64,000 nucleotides of DNA. It comes from Ceratobasidium sp. AG-K (lineage: Eukaryota; Basidiomycota; Agaricomycetes; Cantharellales; Ceratobasidiaceae). The DNA is taken from the NCBI GenBank assembly GCA_037039685.1, contig JAWNGF010000005.1:186001-250000 (forward strand). The letters run 5' to 3'. A program made the position numbers and the translations under genes. Positions 23,481 to 35,421 of the stretch are shown in pieces; the stretch's first letter is position 1, and each line of letters begins with the position of its first letter. The notes below the pieces were generated by a model. The model saw only the letters and a list, made by a program, of their open reading frames with translations, was not told the origin of the DNA and did no database searches.

Positions 23481-24987
23481 GAATCGTTGCTTATTTCACA
23501 GAGCACCACGCGTATGAATTTTGAAAAGCTTTATCGAAAAACGTGCTGACTATGGTGTTCCGTTCAATGCACTCTACGATTGGCACATCTCACACTCGAC
23601 CACTCTAAATTTGTTCGCCCAGTTGTTCGTACCTCGCTGAGCCTCGCCCGAGGTGGCTGTCACTATTCTGAGATTCTTGGGCTGCCTATGTCGAGTTTTT
23701 GGCAGCCTAATTCCCAAAATTAACGTGTTCTCGACCTCCGCAAACATATTCTGCCTTCTTGAACCGTTTCCTGGATTGGTCAGGACTATTTTCGGCTAAA
23801 TATTAGAAATGCGTGGTCCGAGTGCAATCGGCCATAGCGTCTGGCCCAGCTATGCAAGTCCCACAATTTCCTTCTCTCATACTCACAATTCCCTCACGTG
23901 GGATACGGCACCAGATAGCACGTTGGGCATGAAATCCAGTTCCCCGAATCACACCACGCATATAGCCATGTTCTCCTTCCAGCCTCATTTGCTAGTTCTA
24001 CCCTCGTCCTACGGTTTTCGCCATATGTTCAAGGCCAGCGTTATTCTCACGCATGCTGCATCTCTATAAATAACTCTAGTTCTGATTGCCATCGCCTGCA
24101 ATTCGAGTGATACAAAGCCACCCATTTCCGCCCCCGAATGGTTTCCAAGTCGTTTCTAAGCCGTCAAGGAGTTCACTGCCGTAGGAGACTGTACACAAGA
24201 TGCAATTCACTGGCGATGGGCTATGTAATAAATAGTCCAGTATCATGATAAAGTCACAATGGAAGCGACTACCGTCAACATCTTCAGCGGGATCTAAGAT
24301 GAGAACGAGAGCCACTGTTGACGAATCGGGGCAACCCAGCACGATTGTCTTGTCCTGTGGTTCCGGGAAGCCCCAGAACAAGCTAAATCTCACCGAGCTT
24401 TCGGCGCCTTCCGCCAGTCACACATTTGTGGTGACAACAGAAAATGGGTTGTCCCTCGGGAAATCGCAAGATCCCGTCTAGGGCCAAAGTGCCATTACAC
24501 CACTTTCAGCGATGCTGAGTGCATAGTTCTTTATGAATTTCCCCTTCATGCAGGATCCATGCTACTGCAGCGCTGTGCTGGAGGTCACTCATTGTCGAAC
24601 CAATTGCAAGGTCTCGGTCAACGTGATCGAAGCTAGGTCACAAGACCATAAATGACTTACATAATGCCAAGCTTACATCACCCACCCACAAAGCACACAC
24701 GTATTCACCGAAAACTCCATTATTATATTTATTGTACTGTACTGTAATAGTATCAACGAGCGAAAACACGTCCCGCACATACACAAGAAACAACAAAAAC
24801 TATTGTAGGACTAGTTGAACGGAAGGGGAAGGGGGTGGGACAAGCCAGCATAAAACATACGAGGGTATGACCTAGGACCGATTAACCAAACAACAGGGAT
24901 AGGGATAGAGAGGGGCATAGAGACCAGGTCGAGAGCATGTATCACAAGTGTCCGCTCTGTGCTAGTCTGGATTCAAGTGAGAGAGGT
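23481..24987. other. intergenic with possible gene relic at 24393-24076 (minus)
   Basis: Mostly no gene. On the minus strand 24393-24076 is an open, coding-like stretch (FSLFWGFPEPQDKTIVLG; LVLILDPAEDVDG) that continues upstream in the same frame past one stop. I do not recognise it; it may be a decayed exon pair. 24715-24850 is the downstream flank of the next minus-strand gene. Confidence 0.4.
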
Positions 24988-26356
24988 TTACGTCCTGCCC
25001 TCGTTCAACACGCCTTCCAAGCGCTCTTCGAGTCCCTTGCCGAGTCCTTCGCGGTCAAACTCTCCGCCGACGTCTCCACCCTCTCCTTCAGCAGCACCCA
25101 AGCCACCGATGCTTCCGTGTCCGTGCATGCCAATCACTCCGGGAAGGTGGCCAGGTTCTCCGGCGCCGCTCACGATCGAGCTCAAAGGAACCGCGGCGAG
25201 CGGAGTGGAAGCGAGCAAGTCGTGGTACGACATGAAGCTGAGCCTGTTCTGGGCCGTATCCGTGTTCAGCTGCGGGTTGGATTTACGCGGGCGGGGGCGC
25301 GCGGTGGGCAGAGGCGGGGTGGTCGGCGAGAGCGGGCTCGAGGGCGAGGTCGCACCGTTGTTCGGAGGCGATGTGCCGGTCACGTTGGGTGACAGGGCCG
25401 GCGAGAGGTCAGTCGCAGGAGGAGAGGGTGCGTTGGAATGGCTGTGGGTTGGAAATCCACCCGGCGGGTACGGACCGGTCGACTGGCGATCGCCGAATAG
25501 TGGCCTGCCAGTGGGTGACGGAGAACGGCCTGGTGAACATCGTCAGTACGTGCACGAATCAAACACGATGCGCGAATATGGAATGGGCGTAAACATTAGT
25601 TTGGACTTGTGGACGGGGGTGTACGTGGTGCAAATGACGTGAGGTCACGAGTCATGTACGCGAGGTGGAGTGCGAGGCCCAACACGCAAAGTGTGGGGTG
25701 AGAGCCAGGCGGGAAATACGTCATGCGTAATCGATGGATGTGAATCGCACGGCCGAAAAACTCGACTGAATGGAACCCGGGTAAAACGACGGGACTTACT
25801 GTGGCCAAAGCGAGACATGGGCATTTGTGCGGGGGCGATCACACTAATATCGTCGTCGGATCCAACATTCAGGGCACTGATCGCCGAGGTGAGCACACTT
25901 GGTACAGCTGCGTCAAGTTCATGGGCCATGGCACGGGAGATGTGGTGGGGATCTCGCAGCGAGTGCGGATGGGGCGAGGTCAGCTGTTCAATGTCGCGTT
26001 CAAAGATCGCGCTCGACGACGAGTGACTGTAGACGATGACAATTTTCGTGTTAGAACTAGTCTCGAAACAAAGACAGTCACGTACACGCTGGTGGGACTC
26101 GACGGAATCGAGTTGGGCGACTTGTTCCCGGCCAGTCGTGCAGTGCTCAGCGCTGTGGGACTAATAACCTGGGAATTAGGGCGGCTCGATCTGCCTGGGG
26201 GCGAGAGTGTCGAGTGGGCGTGGGTGGGGGGCGACAGCGAGATACTGGGATTGCTCTTCATTGCTTCGGGTTCAGTGGCGGTTTCTGCTCCCTGTCAGCA
26301 CCAGCCGATATATACTCGCTCGACTCACCGTTGGGGCGGGCGGTGCTTGCGGCCAT
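24988..26356 (-). CDS. conserved fungal Ser/Pro-rich protein, unknown function
   Basis: Start ATG at 26356-26354 (MAASTARPNG), stop at 24990-24988. Four exons can be joined in phase: a short first exon; an exon with LSPPGRSSRPNSQ and SPNSIPSSPTSV; an exon with the conserved block HSSSSAIFERDIEQL, then AVPSVLTSAISAL and APAQMP; and a last exon with RSPSPTG, RLSFMSYHDLLASTP, HLPGVIG and a C-terminal EGLGKGLEERLEGVLNE. The protein is mostly predicted-disordered Ser/Pro/Gly sequence with short conserved islands, a pattern typical of fungal regulatory or polarity proteins. I do not know its function. Decayed copies of its 3' flank follow both NACHT-WD40 genes. Confidence 0.65.
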
Positions 26357-28449
26357 GGTGATGTGCTGGTAGGTGCTGTGTCCAGAGGCTATGGGGCCTT
26401 TTCAGCGCTTATCTATCCGCGGTTCGACAGGGGCGTTTCAATATTCGCCTAGACCCCCTAGACGACGGAGCAAAGGTCTGTTGCCGTGGCTGCCTAGGCT
26501 TCCACTGATCCTCTCATCAGTCGGCCCTATGCACTCTCTTCCGGTTCGTGGTTTTACCCGCTGCCCTCGGAACATAACACTTCATTGTCTACACGGAGAC
26601 CGGAACCCAGGAATCAGCAACCTCTTATTCGAAAATGTCCAACCCGCAGCGGTCGCAAATCGTCCGTCAAACAACCAACATCTTTGGGTGGCGTTGTCGC
26701 GTCGCTTCAGCCTCTCGACGGCCTCGACTGTCAGCTGACATAACCCCTATTCACGTGGACATTAGGCTATATCTGATTCTTGTTTTCGACTTTAAGGCTA
26801 TAATTACGCCCCTAACCGGCGTCCGTGAGAGCGAGACAATTGGCGGTGTGCATTGTCCGGCCACTTACTATCCGGTACTCTACACAGCCCCAATGTCCCG
26901 TTACCTTACACATGACGTATGCTCCTGTTCGATGTCTTCCTTGGCGCTGAGCCGGGCCTTGTTTCGGCCACCATCATAACAGCTCTTTTGCCTTTGCGGT
27001 GTTATATCAACGGGTCAACCGTCGACCGTAGCGAGTTGTGAATGACTTGGATTTCGGGGAAGTTTGTCATAACGGTAATTTATATTTTGATTGATCCCGA
27101 TAAAGCCGGCTGGAGACGACCACTGGGCACATCTTCCCACCTCGACCTTTCAAACTGAAATAGCAACAGTCAAAATACTGCGACTGGTTAGTCTGTAGGA
27201 TAATGGCGAATATGACTCGCTGCCATTTGACATTGACATCAGCTGGTCAGGAGGTGGAATTTCGATAATAGGATAAACCCTAACCTGCGAAGTTGAGGTG
27301 ATACGAATGATATTCCCTAATTCGGTTTTTCTACTATCAAGGCCGTTTGTCTCGTATCACGGAGAGTAAGTTCTCGATAAGCACTCTGATTGACCCGAAG
27401 CGGAGCACAGGGAGCAAGTCGGTCTCCCAATTCACCAGTATTATTAGCCTACTAATTCACTTCTCAGTATATACTAACTGAAATCACATATCTCAGCCTG
27501 GATATCTGATCTATACACTTCAACACGTTGTCTCACAATTCATCCGAAACTAATTCATATTTACGGCCATACCCGCCACCCTTCACACCCATGCAGTGCA
27601 TATATCTTCAGTGTTCCAGGTTACACCAAACCTAAACCATCCAACTCGCAAGGACTCCTTCTCAGGTTGAAAGCAAGGACCTTGACTTTACGTTTCGTCC
27701 TTACATTGGCCCATCTAAGCCTGTGAGTTCCTTTGTCTCTCAAGGAACGAGGCGCGTCATCAGTTACAGACGTAAGCCCATCTCCCTTTCTTATATATGC
27801 GCTGTGTCACTGATGCGGGTTTCAGATTAGGAATTTTCTAGGTTAGCTTTGGAGCGTAGAATGACGCTCCATTACGGGACGCAAGTTTGTTGATATTTTT
27901 GGGGGGGCGGTGAACTGAGTTGCGCTTGGCATGCGAGCGAACTACTAAGGTGATGCATTTTAACCCGAGGTTTCGGGGGGATCTTGAATTAGCATACAAA
28001 TAATTATCGCCTTCTTCTGGTGACAATATGATGAATCAAGTGAATCTATCTATAGACGGGTATTTTCTCATCTGCTCGCAAGTAGACTCATCAGGCGACT
28101 GGTGGATATTTAGCCATCGACCCATGTGGTCCTTGCTGGTCATCGCGAATCAAAGAATGATGGGGCATTTTGAGTCAATCTGTTGATAAAGGGGTAGCCA
28201 ACTGGTACCTTGGCCCGCAGATGGGAATCGCTTTGGACGGTGAGCTCGGCAAGCATTGGGACACGTATGGGTGGCGGGAGCAGGTCATATTGGATAGTGG
28301 TATGGGTTGAATCGGCACGTGCTAGTGTAAATAACCGACCAATTCCACTTTGAAGTGCCCAAGGGCGAGTATATGCAGTTTAGGACTCGGTCCAGGCCGA
28401 GCTGACCTTGAAAACACACGCAACTCACCGGGGTCCGGGCATCTGTCGA
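26357..28449. other. intergenic, one doubtful ORF
   Basis: About 2.1 kb with no recognised gene. A 115-codon open frame from ATG-like 26635 to 26979 (+) has no motif I know and could be chance. 27480-27780 is pyrimidine-rich. Nothing else stands out. Confidence 0.45.
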
Positions 28450-28887
28450 TCATGTCGAGGATTCCCCAGAAGATTCAATGAGACGTGTCGGAGGTACATC
28501 CATTGTGCTCCAGTCGATATACTCCAAGTTCTTGAGTTTTAGTGCACGCTTTTGCAACCTGCGCAGGAATCGCGAATTCGACCCAATTCCCCTGGGCCAG
28601 GAATCCCACTCGTCTTCGCCGGCGGTGTAGTCGAATTCTAGTGATTTAAGACATAAACTAAGTCGAGTATGGGTAGCACGAGTTTCCGCCTCGAGGCAAT
28701 CCATCAACAACTCGAGATAGTACAGAGAATCTATGCACATTTGTCGGTGCAAGTGGGGAAACGCAAAACCGTACCAGGCTTGGGAGACGAGCAAGGTCCT
28801 GGATAAGTAGCGGTGGCGCTCCAGGTTTTGGCAAACCAGGGAGATGACATCCGAGAGGACGAAAAGGCCCGGCATAAGGGTGGCCAT
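28450..28887 (-). pseudogene. truncated F-box-like protein relic
   Basis: ATG at 28887-28885. The N-terminus (LSDVISLVCQNLERHRYLSR, then LVSQAWYGFAFPHLHRQM) aligns with the F-box-like start of the genes at 51608 and 63276, as does the following LSLCLKSLEFDY segment. After about 135 residues the frame is lost by one base near 28475: the other frame continues with FWGILDMIDRCPDPG, the expected family continuation. The rest of the family length (about 450 residues, leucine-rich repeats) is absent, so this is a truncated or decayed copy. Confidence 0.6.
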
Positions 28888-29087
28888 ACTAGAATTAGCC
28901 CCAAGCGTAAAACTCGGGACGGTGGTCGTATAGGCGAAATTTCTCAATCGCACGTGGCTTTTGTTTCGAGAGGCGGGCCTCGGTTCGTTGGTTGGAAGCA
29001 GTGGGGTCTCTTACATTTCCATTTTTGGTATCGAGTTTGATTAGATTCGCGGATTCTTGGCGTACATGCACTTGTATTAGTCTAGCC

Positions 29088-31328
29088 TCAGTCATCATCC
29101 CAATCATCTTCCTCCTCTTCGTCGCTGCTATCTCCAATCGCCTTGTTGCGCTGGGTAAGTGCGGCAGCCAACGCGCTCGCCAGGTCTCCTCCACCTGTAG
29201 CAGCTGCAGCACCAACGGCAGCACCAGCCACGCCCGCGGCTGCCGCAGTACCAACGCCGCTCGAGGATCCAGATTCGTTGGTTCCGGTCGTCTATAAGCC
29301 GTGGTTTGTCAGTTTCTACGAGACGAGCATTCAAACGGATAGCTCACCTTTTTGAGCGAGTGAATGCCCTTGCCCTGGATAGAAGCCAGCAAGTCTGAGC
29401 GACCAGGTTGTGGAGCGGGTACCGCAGCTGTAGTTCCTCCGCCTGTAAGAGTAGACCTGGTCAGTAAATAAATTCGCGAAATCGTCAAATCTCGTACCTG
29501 GTGCGGGAGGAGGAGGAGGCGGGGGAGGCGCAGCACCTATAAAAAAAAAGACATTAATACTTGGTACCTAGCCCATACTAGGGAGCGTCATTTACCTGGT
29601 GGAGGTGGAGGCGGCGGTGGGGGCTAGAAAGACAGTCAGATAAATTCCGAATAAAACCGACGTGCTTCAGAACTTACAGCACCACGTCCTGGTGGCGGAG
29701 GGGGAGGAGGTGGTGGCGGGGGAGCACCAGCTGTGTTAAAATAACTAATCAGTCACTAAATCCCACAGTAATGAGGATTACTAACTTGGTGCGGGTGGAG
29801 GGGGAGGAGGGGGAGGGGCACCAGCTTTGCCGAGTTCATTAGTATTTAATAACCAAATATAGCGAACATTACTCACTCGGCGGGGGTGGGGGTGGTGCTG
29901 GCGGTGGGGGTGGGGGGTGGGGCGCTTGTCGGCGGTGGCGGTGCCATAGGAGGAGGTGGAGCCATGGGTGGTGGCGGTGGAGCTGTGGGTCGCGGCGGTG
30001 GCGCACTAGTGGGCGGACGCGGTGGCGGGGCGCTCGGTGGGGGGGGGGGGGCATTGGGTGGCGGCGGAGGAGCGCTTGTTGGCGGCCTTGGAGGTGGAGC
30101 AGCTGGGGGCGGTGGCGGTGCACTCGTTGGCGGGCGAGGAGGCGGCCCAGTGGGCGCGGGAGGCGGCGCGCTTGTTGGAGGAGGCACGCGTGGAGGAGGT
30201 GCACTGGGTGGTGCGGGAGAGGGTGGGGCCGGTTCAACTTGGTTTATGCTGCTAATGCTTTCTCCAGCCTCGGCGCGTTTGCGGACTGGAGCTGGAGGGG
30301 CTGGTGGGCGTTTGGCTCCCCCAGCACCACGGGGTTTAACAGGAGGCGGGGCGGCCTTTGCAGGTTTCTGAGCGGCTTGTTCCTGTAAGGGTTGTTAGTC
30401 AAGCACCCACGAAGAACCCTCGAGACTCACTTGAGCGCGATATTCTTCGACAAAGCCGCGAATAAAGTCTTCGTTGCCCTGCAGATCATTCTTGCTCACG
30501 CCATATTGTCCGAGTCCTCCAACAAGGCCTGCCACGACGGGTCCAGACCAGTTGAAGTAAACCCGCCATCATTGTCGTAACCATATGCGCAACATGCTTG
30601 AACCCAGAAGGCGCCGAGATGAGCGACTTGTCAACTTTGCCCTTTTTGCTCTTTGATTTGGATTTTGTCGGAGTTGAAGGGGCCGCCGCTTGGGGCTTTG
30701 CTTTGCCTATCGAAGAATGTAAGCGGACGATACGCGCGGTTCGCGCGGGACTCACCGCCAGTGGACAGCTTGTTGCGTTTCTCAAATTTCTTGTACATGG
30801 TGAGCGCCTCACTTTCGTTTGGAACGAGAACCCAATCATGCTTTCCTGAGAATAGCGTCAGTCCACGGTCATGGAGGAGAGCGGGGCGGTGCATCGGCGC
30901 GGCGTCGGGATAGCCGCCACCGCAGCACGCCAGACAGAGCTGAGTAGGATGAATGACTCACATCTCCCGCAAATGAGTGAAAGAACGGCCGGTCTTGGGT
31001 ATACAGGATCGGCTCGTACACCTCGTGCTCCCAAATGATACCACGCGTGCCCTATCCAATCCAAACATTTCCCGCCGTGAGTGACAATCCACCACTAAGC
31101 GCTCCAAAATACCTGAAGATCCACCACTCTCCACCAAAACCCTCCTCGGACCTTGTCGCTCACAAACGCGAGTGCACCTTGGATTCCCGAGAAGCTCCAT
31201 TCGTTGGGGTTGGGATGAGCATAATACACCCGAGCCACCGTAGCCGTGTGGATTTTGGTCGTTCCAGACGGCAAATGTTGCTTGATTGTGGCCTTTTCCG
31301 AGGCCGTGATTGTTGAGGCGGACGGCAT
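29088..31328 (-). CDS. WASP/Las17 homologue, Arp2/3 activator
   Basis: Start ATG 31328, stop 29090-29088. Domain order is that of WASP. The WH1 domain (exons 31328-31113 and 31051-30962, then the exon after 30848) reads MPSASTITASEKATIK..., ARVYYAHPNPNEWSFSG, GFWWRVVDLQ, HEVYEPILYTQDRPFFHSF, MIGFSF. A basic Lys/Ser stretch leads into a CRIB/GBD-like ISAPSGFKHVAHM. Several exons at 30370-29500 encode long polyproline tracts that would bind SH3 proteins and profilin. A WH2 motif (RSDLLASIQGKGIHSLKK) and an acidic tail ending DSSDEEEEDDWDDD bind actin and Arp2/3. Role: branched actin nucleation in endocytosis. Three apparent one-base losses break the frame (near 30820, 30583 and 30501), in short G/C runs; in so conserved a gene I suspect assembly error. 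Confidence 0.85.
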
Positions 31329-31563
31329 CGCGTCGTCGGTGTTGACGTCGTCGTCAGTCGTGAGATGGCACGCTCGGCGCTTATGATGTCTGGACCCTGA
31401 CCATCGGCTGCGGGGCGTCCGCGGTCATTCTGCTTCGACGCCGAGCTCCGCCACACCATTGGTACGGGGTATTCGAACCATCACCAGCTCTCGGTCATAC
31501 CAAGGCCGCCACTTGAATGTATTAGCTAATTTTTGCCTCTTCGTGCCCTTGTGTCTCAGCAAA
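31329..31563. promoter_or_regulatory. bidirectional promoter region between Las17 and CHAT genes
   Basis: About 235 bp separates the divergent start codons at 31328 (minus) and 31564 (plus). It must hold both promoters; no clear TATA box was seen. Confidence 0.45.
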
Positions 31564-33241
31564 ATGTCTGCCAGCCTCGCCGACCGAGTCCTGACTATGA
31601 CTCCGAACGAAATTCGCAACGGACTCACCGACGTAACTAGACGCGCCGAAGTATACATGGACGAGGGATTCCTCAGACCTGGCACTTGGACTCTACACAG
31701 ATGCAATCACCTACCTCTCACAAATGGCATGGTTCGGTCACCCACTCGAACACGCGTTCACTATACTCACAAACGCAGATACTCGGATTCCGAGCGACGC
31801 AGCTGCGTGTGCTGTAGCCTGTGGGCAGTACGAAAAGGCTCTTGAGCTGCTTGAGAACGGACGCTGCACATTTTGGGCCCAGTCACAGTACTTGAACCTT
31901 GATCTTGATAAAATCCGAGAGCGGGACCCCGATCTGGCTCAAAAATTAGACACAGTTGGCAAACAATTGGACGCTGATCCTACCCTTTTTGCCGGTCGAT
32001 ATGATCTCGCAACCGATTATAATAAGCTTATTCTTGCCGCACGGAAATACGTTCCAGACTTTGCATATCCCCCTCCGTTCGCAGAGACTTGCAGGAGATT
32101 GCAGCAAAAAACAGTGGTTGTACTGGTCGCAAGTCGGTATTGCTGCTTCGCTCTTGTGGTCAAGACGCACGACACCGAGCCACGGTCCCAAGTTGAGCAC
32201 ATCCCCTTACCCTTCATTACTTGGTCCCGAGTATCTGGTATGAGCAACTCGCTCAAAAACGCACTGTCTGGCGCTAGGCGTGAGGTTCGCGGTGCTGAGC
32301 CTTCGCGGGAGCTTGTACGAAATCGTCCATCTTCCGTGGACATTAATCTTGCCATACGCGAGATCCTCGCCACACTCTGGACCGCCGTTGTATTCCCAGT
32401 CTTGTCTCATTTGAAGATTCAACCGTGTGAGCAGGGTGGTACTCCATCCACCCGCCTTTGGTGGTGCGCTACCGGTCCTTTTTCATTTCTGCCAATACAT
32501 GCCGCCGGAACTTTTACAGAGCCAGTCAGGTGTTGTCTAGACTACGTGGTTTCCTCGTACACACCCAAATTGAGTGCGCTCCCCTTGGATCGCCCTCTGG
32601 CCGAACTCCCGTTGTCTTTGGCTACTATGGGCGATGTACATACTCCCGGCCAAGTTTTGCTGCCTGCCGTGGAAGCAGAAATCCAACAAATTCGGTCTAC
32701 GGTTCAAACACATGCAAGCGAATTCGTTCGGTTTTACAGGGTGGATTTAGGACCATCAGCCCTTGAGCGCAGGAAATCGATTGAAGGTATACTCGACCGT
32801 ATCCGCAGAACAGATATTATCCACTTTGCATCTCATGCATCGCAAAATATAATCAAGCCATTAAGCAGCGCAATCTACCTCCCGTCGTGCTCTCTGACTA
32901 TCGAGCAACTGTGGCGCTTCAAGTTTCAACGCTATTCCAAGCCAAGACTAGTCGTCATGAGCGCTTGCCAAACGGCAGCTGGAGCAAAAGACTTACCGAA
33001 CGAGGCGGTTCATCTAGCGGGAACCCTGGTATTTGCGGGGGTACCAAGCATTGTAGGGACGATGTGGAGCATCATCGACACCGATGGGCCGACATTTGCA
33101 AACTCATTTTACCGACACCTTTTCCAGCAAGGAGCCAACTTGAATTTCGTTGCCGAGGCGGTACATACCGCCGTACAAAAACTCCGAACCGAGGGTCTAC
33201 CGTTCAGCCGCTGGGTCCCCTTCTTACACATGGGAAATTAG
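31564..33241 (+). CDS. CHAT-domain (caspase-like) protein
   Basis: The CHAT domain fills the C-terminal half. The catalytic His-Cys pair of clan CD peptidases is visible as DIIHFASHA (about 32815) and VVMSACQTA (about 32950), with GTLVFAGVPSIVGTMWS and WVPFLHMGN downstream, the standard CHAT ending. The upstream part (GLYTDAITYL, YEKALELLENGR) is TPR-like. Family CHAT proteins usually have many TPR units, so the N-terminus is short. From ATG 31564 the frame is interrupted by one base near 31660-31672 (a GGG run) before entering the main frame, which is then open from 31665 to 33241. CHAT proteases are linked to regulated cell death and gasdermin-like activation in bacteria and fungi; substrate unknown here. 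Confidence 0.8.
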
Positions 33242-33722
33242 GATTTTGGGAGACGGATATATGCGTCCTCAAGTATACTCCTTCCCAAAATTTCAGTGAC
33301 TCGAACGTGTTGGATTTAAGACTTTAGTTGTGAATTATGCGAGCTCTCGCAGTTAATAAGATTCCATGAAGTGGATTCAAGTTATTTGTAATCTAGCTTG
33401 CTAGTACAGCCGACCAAGCCCGGCCAGGCCAGGACCTCTAACATTGATTGCAAAATATCAATACTACAAGTCAAGTCGGGCTCGACGTCCGAGGCGACTG
33501 CACGCGTTTCAGGGCCATACACTTTCTCACCGCATGCTATACCACCAAGGGTCATAATCTTCCCGGATCAGGAATCCTCGGGCTGTGGGCGCTACTCTAC
33601 CTCGCAAGAGAATAGTTGAACCTTTCTCGCGTCGGCGACGCGGACCCGTTCAAGCTTTGAACATGTTTGAGCAGCATAAGAACTCGATGGACTGTACAAC
33701 ACAGTACGTTTCTCTGGAGAAA
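33242..33722. other. intergenic, nothing recognised
   Basis: 3' flank of the CHAT gene; only short open frames. Confidence 0.5.
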
Positions 33723-33941
33723 CTATGAGGCGGCTAATAAGCTCAAACAGGAAACGCCCTCCGAGGGAATGAGAGTTTCATATTTGTCCTGCCCAGCAGT
33801 AGTCATGTAGACATCAGGGGGCGTCACTCTTGTTTCACCGAACATTTCCCTCGGGCTTCCCCCATTAGACTCTGAGGCTTCAGCTAGGCTACCAGCCAGA
33901 TCCACGTGGTAGAGAGCATCTTCGAGTCTGACCGCGACCAT
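33723..33941 (-). CDS. small uncharacterised protein or fragment, left arm
   Basis: Starts ATG at 33941-33939 (MVAVRLEDALYHVDLAG) and is open for 72 codons. Its first 16 or so codons match a divergently transcribed start at 44511 beside the other arm of the inverted duplication (MIAARLEAVLSHVDIA). That conservation in both arms suggests a real coding start, head-to-head with the pectate lyase gene. No domain recognised; it may continue in further exons to the left. Confidence 0.35.
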   Translation of the reverse strand: MVAVRLEDALYHVDLAGSLAEASESNGGSPREMFGETRVTPPDVYMTTAGQDKYETLIPSEGVSCLSLLAAS

Positions 33942-34291
33942 AGAACCTCGATGTCGTCCTCAATCCTAAATCGAATTACCGTGCATCAAGGACCGTGTTC
34001 TTCGCTTGGCATTACTCCCAGTAACCACCTTTAATTATCTACCTCCCTTCTCTCATAACCCCAACGCATCTCGTCGTCCTTGGCACCGTCACACTCACAA
34101 CTCGCGGCCCGCCATCATAATCGCGTGGTGTACCTCTGGTGACCATTGGGAACATGCACTCTTCCTTCGTGGATCAGGCTGAGCTATCTGTTTCACTTTA
34201 CAAGCTCCACCTGACTATAAAACCAGGCAGGTCGCACAACCCAGCCAACAAACAAGCTTTCTCGGTTCTCTTTCACTGCTCGCCTCTTACT

Positions 34292-34362
34292 CCACTTTCA
34301 TTCTACACCACTTTCATTCTACACCACTTTCATTCTACTACCACTTTCATTCTACACCACAC
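34292..34362 (+). repeat. 16-bp minisatellite in the lyase 5' leader
   Basis: About four copies of CACTTTCATTCTACAC (one with an extra base) lie between the TATAAA-like box near 34216 and the start codon at 34390. The other arm has the same array (44093-44163), differing slightly. Confidence 0.85.
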
Positions 34363-34389
34363 GCTCTCAACTATATACATATTGCCAAC

Positions 34390-35388
34390 ATGGTCTCCTT
34401 CACTTTTGCCACTATCGCCGCCGCTGTCGCGCTCTTTGCCCAGACTGCCGTTGCCGCCCCCTCGCCGAGCGTTGACGCAAACGGTGTCTATGTCAAGCGC
34501 GCCGCAAGCTGTACCTTCCCCAACCCGTCCAAAACCACAAGCCTGAGCGCTCCCAAGGTCGTCTCAGGCACCTTTGACGGTATGTCCACCGCATATATCC
34601 ACACCTCTGAATCCTGAAACTCATATGCTCCCAGGTGGACTCGCCCGCTTCGAGCGTGGCAAGGGTGCTTGCTCCGGACAGAAGGAGGGAGGTGACAAGG
34701 ACGCCGTCTTCCTGCTCGAGAACGGCGCCACTATCAAGTATGTTCTGTACTCCACTCGTCCGGCTCCGGAACTGACCAGTTACATCTCACTAGGAACGTC
34801 GTGATTGGCGCAAACCAGGCAGAGGGAATTCACTGCTTGGGAAGCTGCAACGTCTACAACGTATGGTTCGAGGATGTCTGCGAAGACGCCATCACACTCA
34901 AGCAGACCTCTGGCACCTCCAACATCGTCGGAGGCGGCGCCAAGGGTGCGAGCGACAAGGTCATCCAGCACAACGGTGGTGGTAAGTACTTCTGTCGACT
35001 GCTCTTTCGAATGTCTCATCCCATCTGCTCGTCGTAGGATCCGTCGTCATCGACTCGTACTGTGTGCAGGACTTTGGCAAGCTGTACCGTGGATGCGGCA
35101 ACTGCAAGACCCAGTACAAGCGCTCGGTCACGATCAGCAACGTGATCGCGAAGAACGGCAAGCTGCTTGCTGGAATCAACTCGAACTATGGAGATGTTGC
35201 GACGATCCAGACTAGCACGAACTCGATCAGCAGCGTGAAGTCGATCTGCGACACGTTCGAGGGCAACAGCAGCGGCAAGGAGCCAACGAAGCTGACGTCG
35301 AACAAGTCGAACTCGAGGTAAGCACACGTGTTGTTTACACGATGAACCCCCTCCTAACGGTCTGTGAATCTGTAGCTGCAAGTTCTAA
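34390..35388 (+). CDS. secreted pectate lyase, family PL3, copy A
   Basis: Five exons: 34390-34579, 34635-34737, 34794-34981, 35038-35317 and 35376-35388; all junctions are GT-AG and in phase. A signal peptide ([19 protein letters not shown]) is followed by KR-ending propeptide-like residues and the PL3 beta-helix: [33 protein letters not shown] (PL3 calcium-binding/catalytic region with its conserved Cys residues), then [27 protein letters not shown]. It ends CKF. Family PL3 enzymes cleave polygalacturonate by beta-elimination and are secreted by plant pathogens and saprotrophs. A TATA-like ATAAAA lies at about 34216. An essentially identical copy lies inverted at 43066-44063. Confidence 0.93.
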
Positions 35389-35421
35389 CTTGAACCTCAT
35401 CCTAACCCACTGGAAGCTGGG

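Larger units (their letters stand above)
33900..35421 (+). repeat. inverted duplication, left arm
   Basis: Matches the reverse complement of 43034-44552. The match covers the pectate lyase gene, its promoter and about 450 bp upstream. It ends sharply after CTGGAAGCTGG at 35421 (43034 in the other arm). Identity is nearly complete over the lyase gene and falls off in the outermost 100 bp. Confidence 0.9.

Noticed and set aside
23803..24069. Small plus- and minus-strand ORFs as genes
   Set aside because: No motifs, no splice support, and both strands are equally open.
29886..30371. Gly-rich plus-strand ORF (VGGGGA repeats)
   Set aside because: It is the antisense of the polyproline exons of the Las17 homologue.
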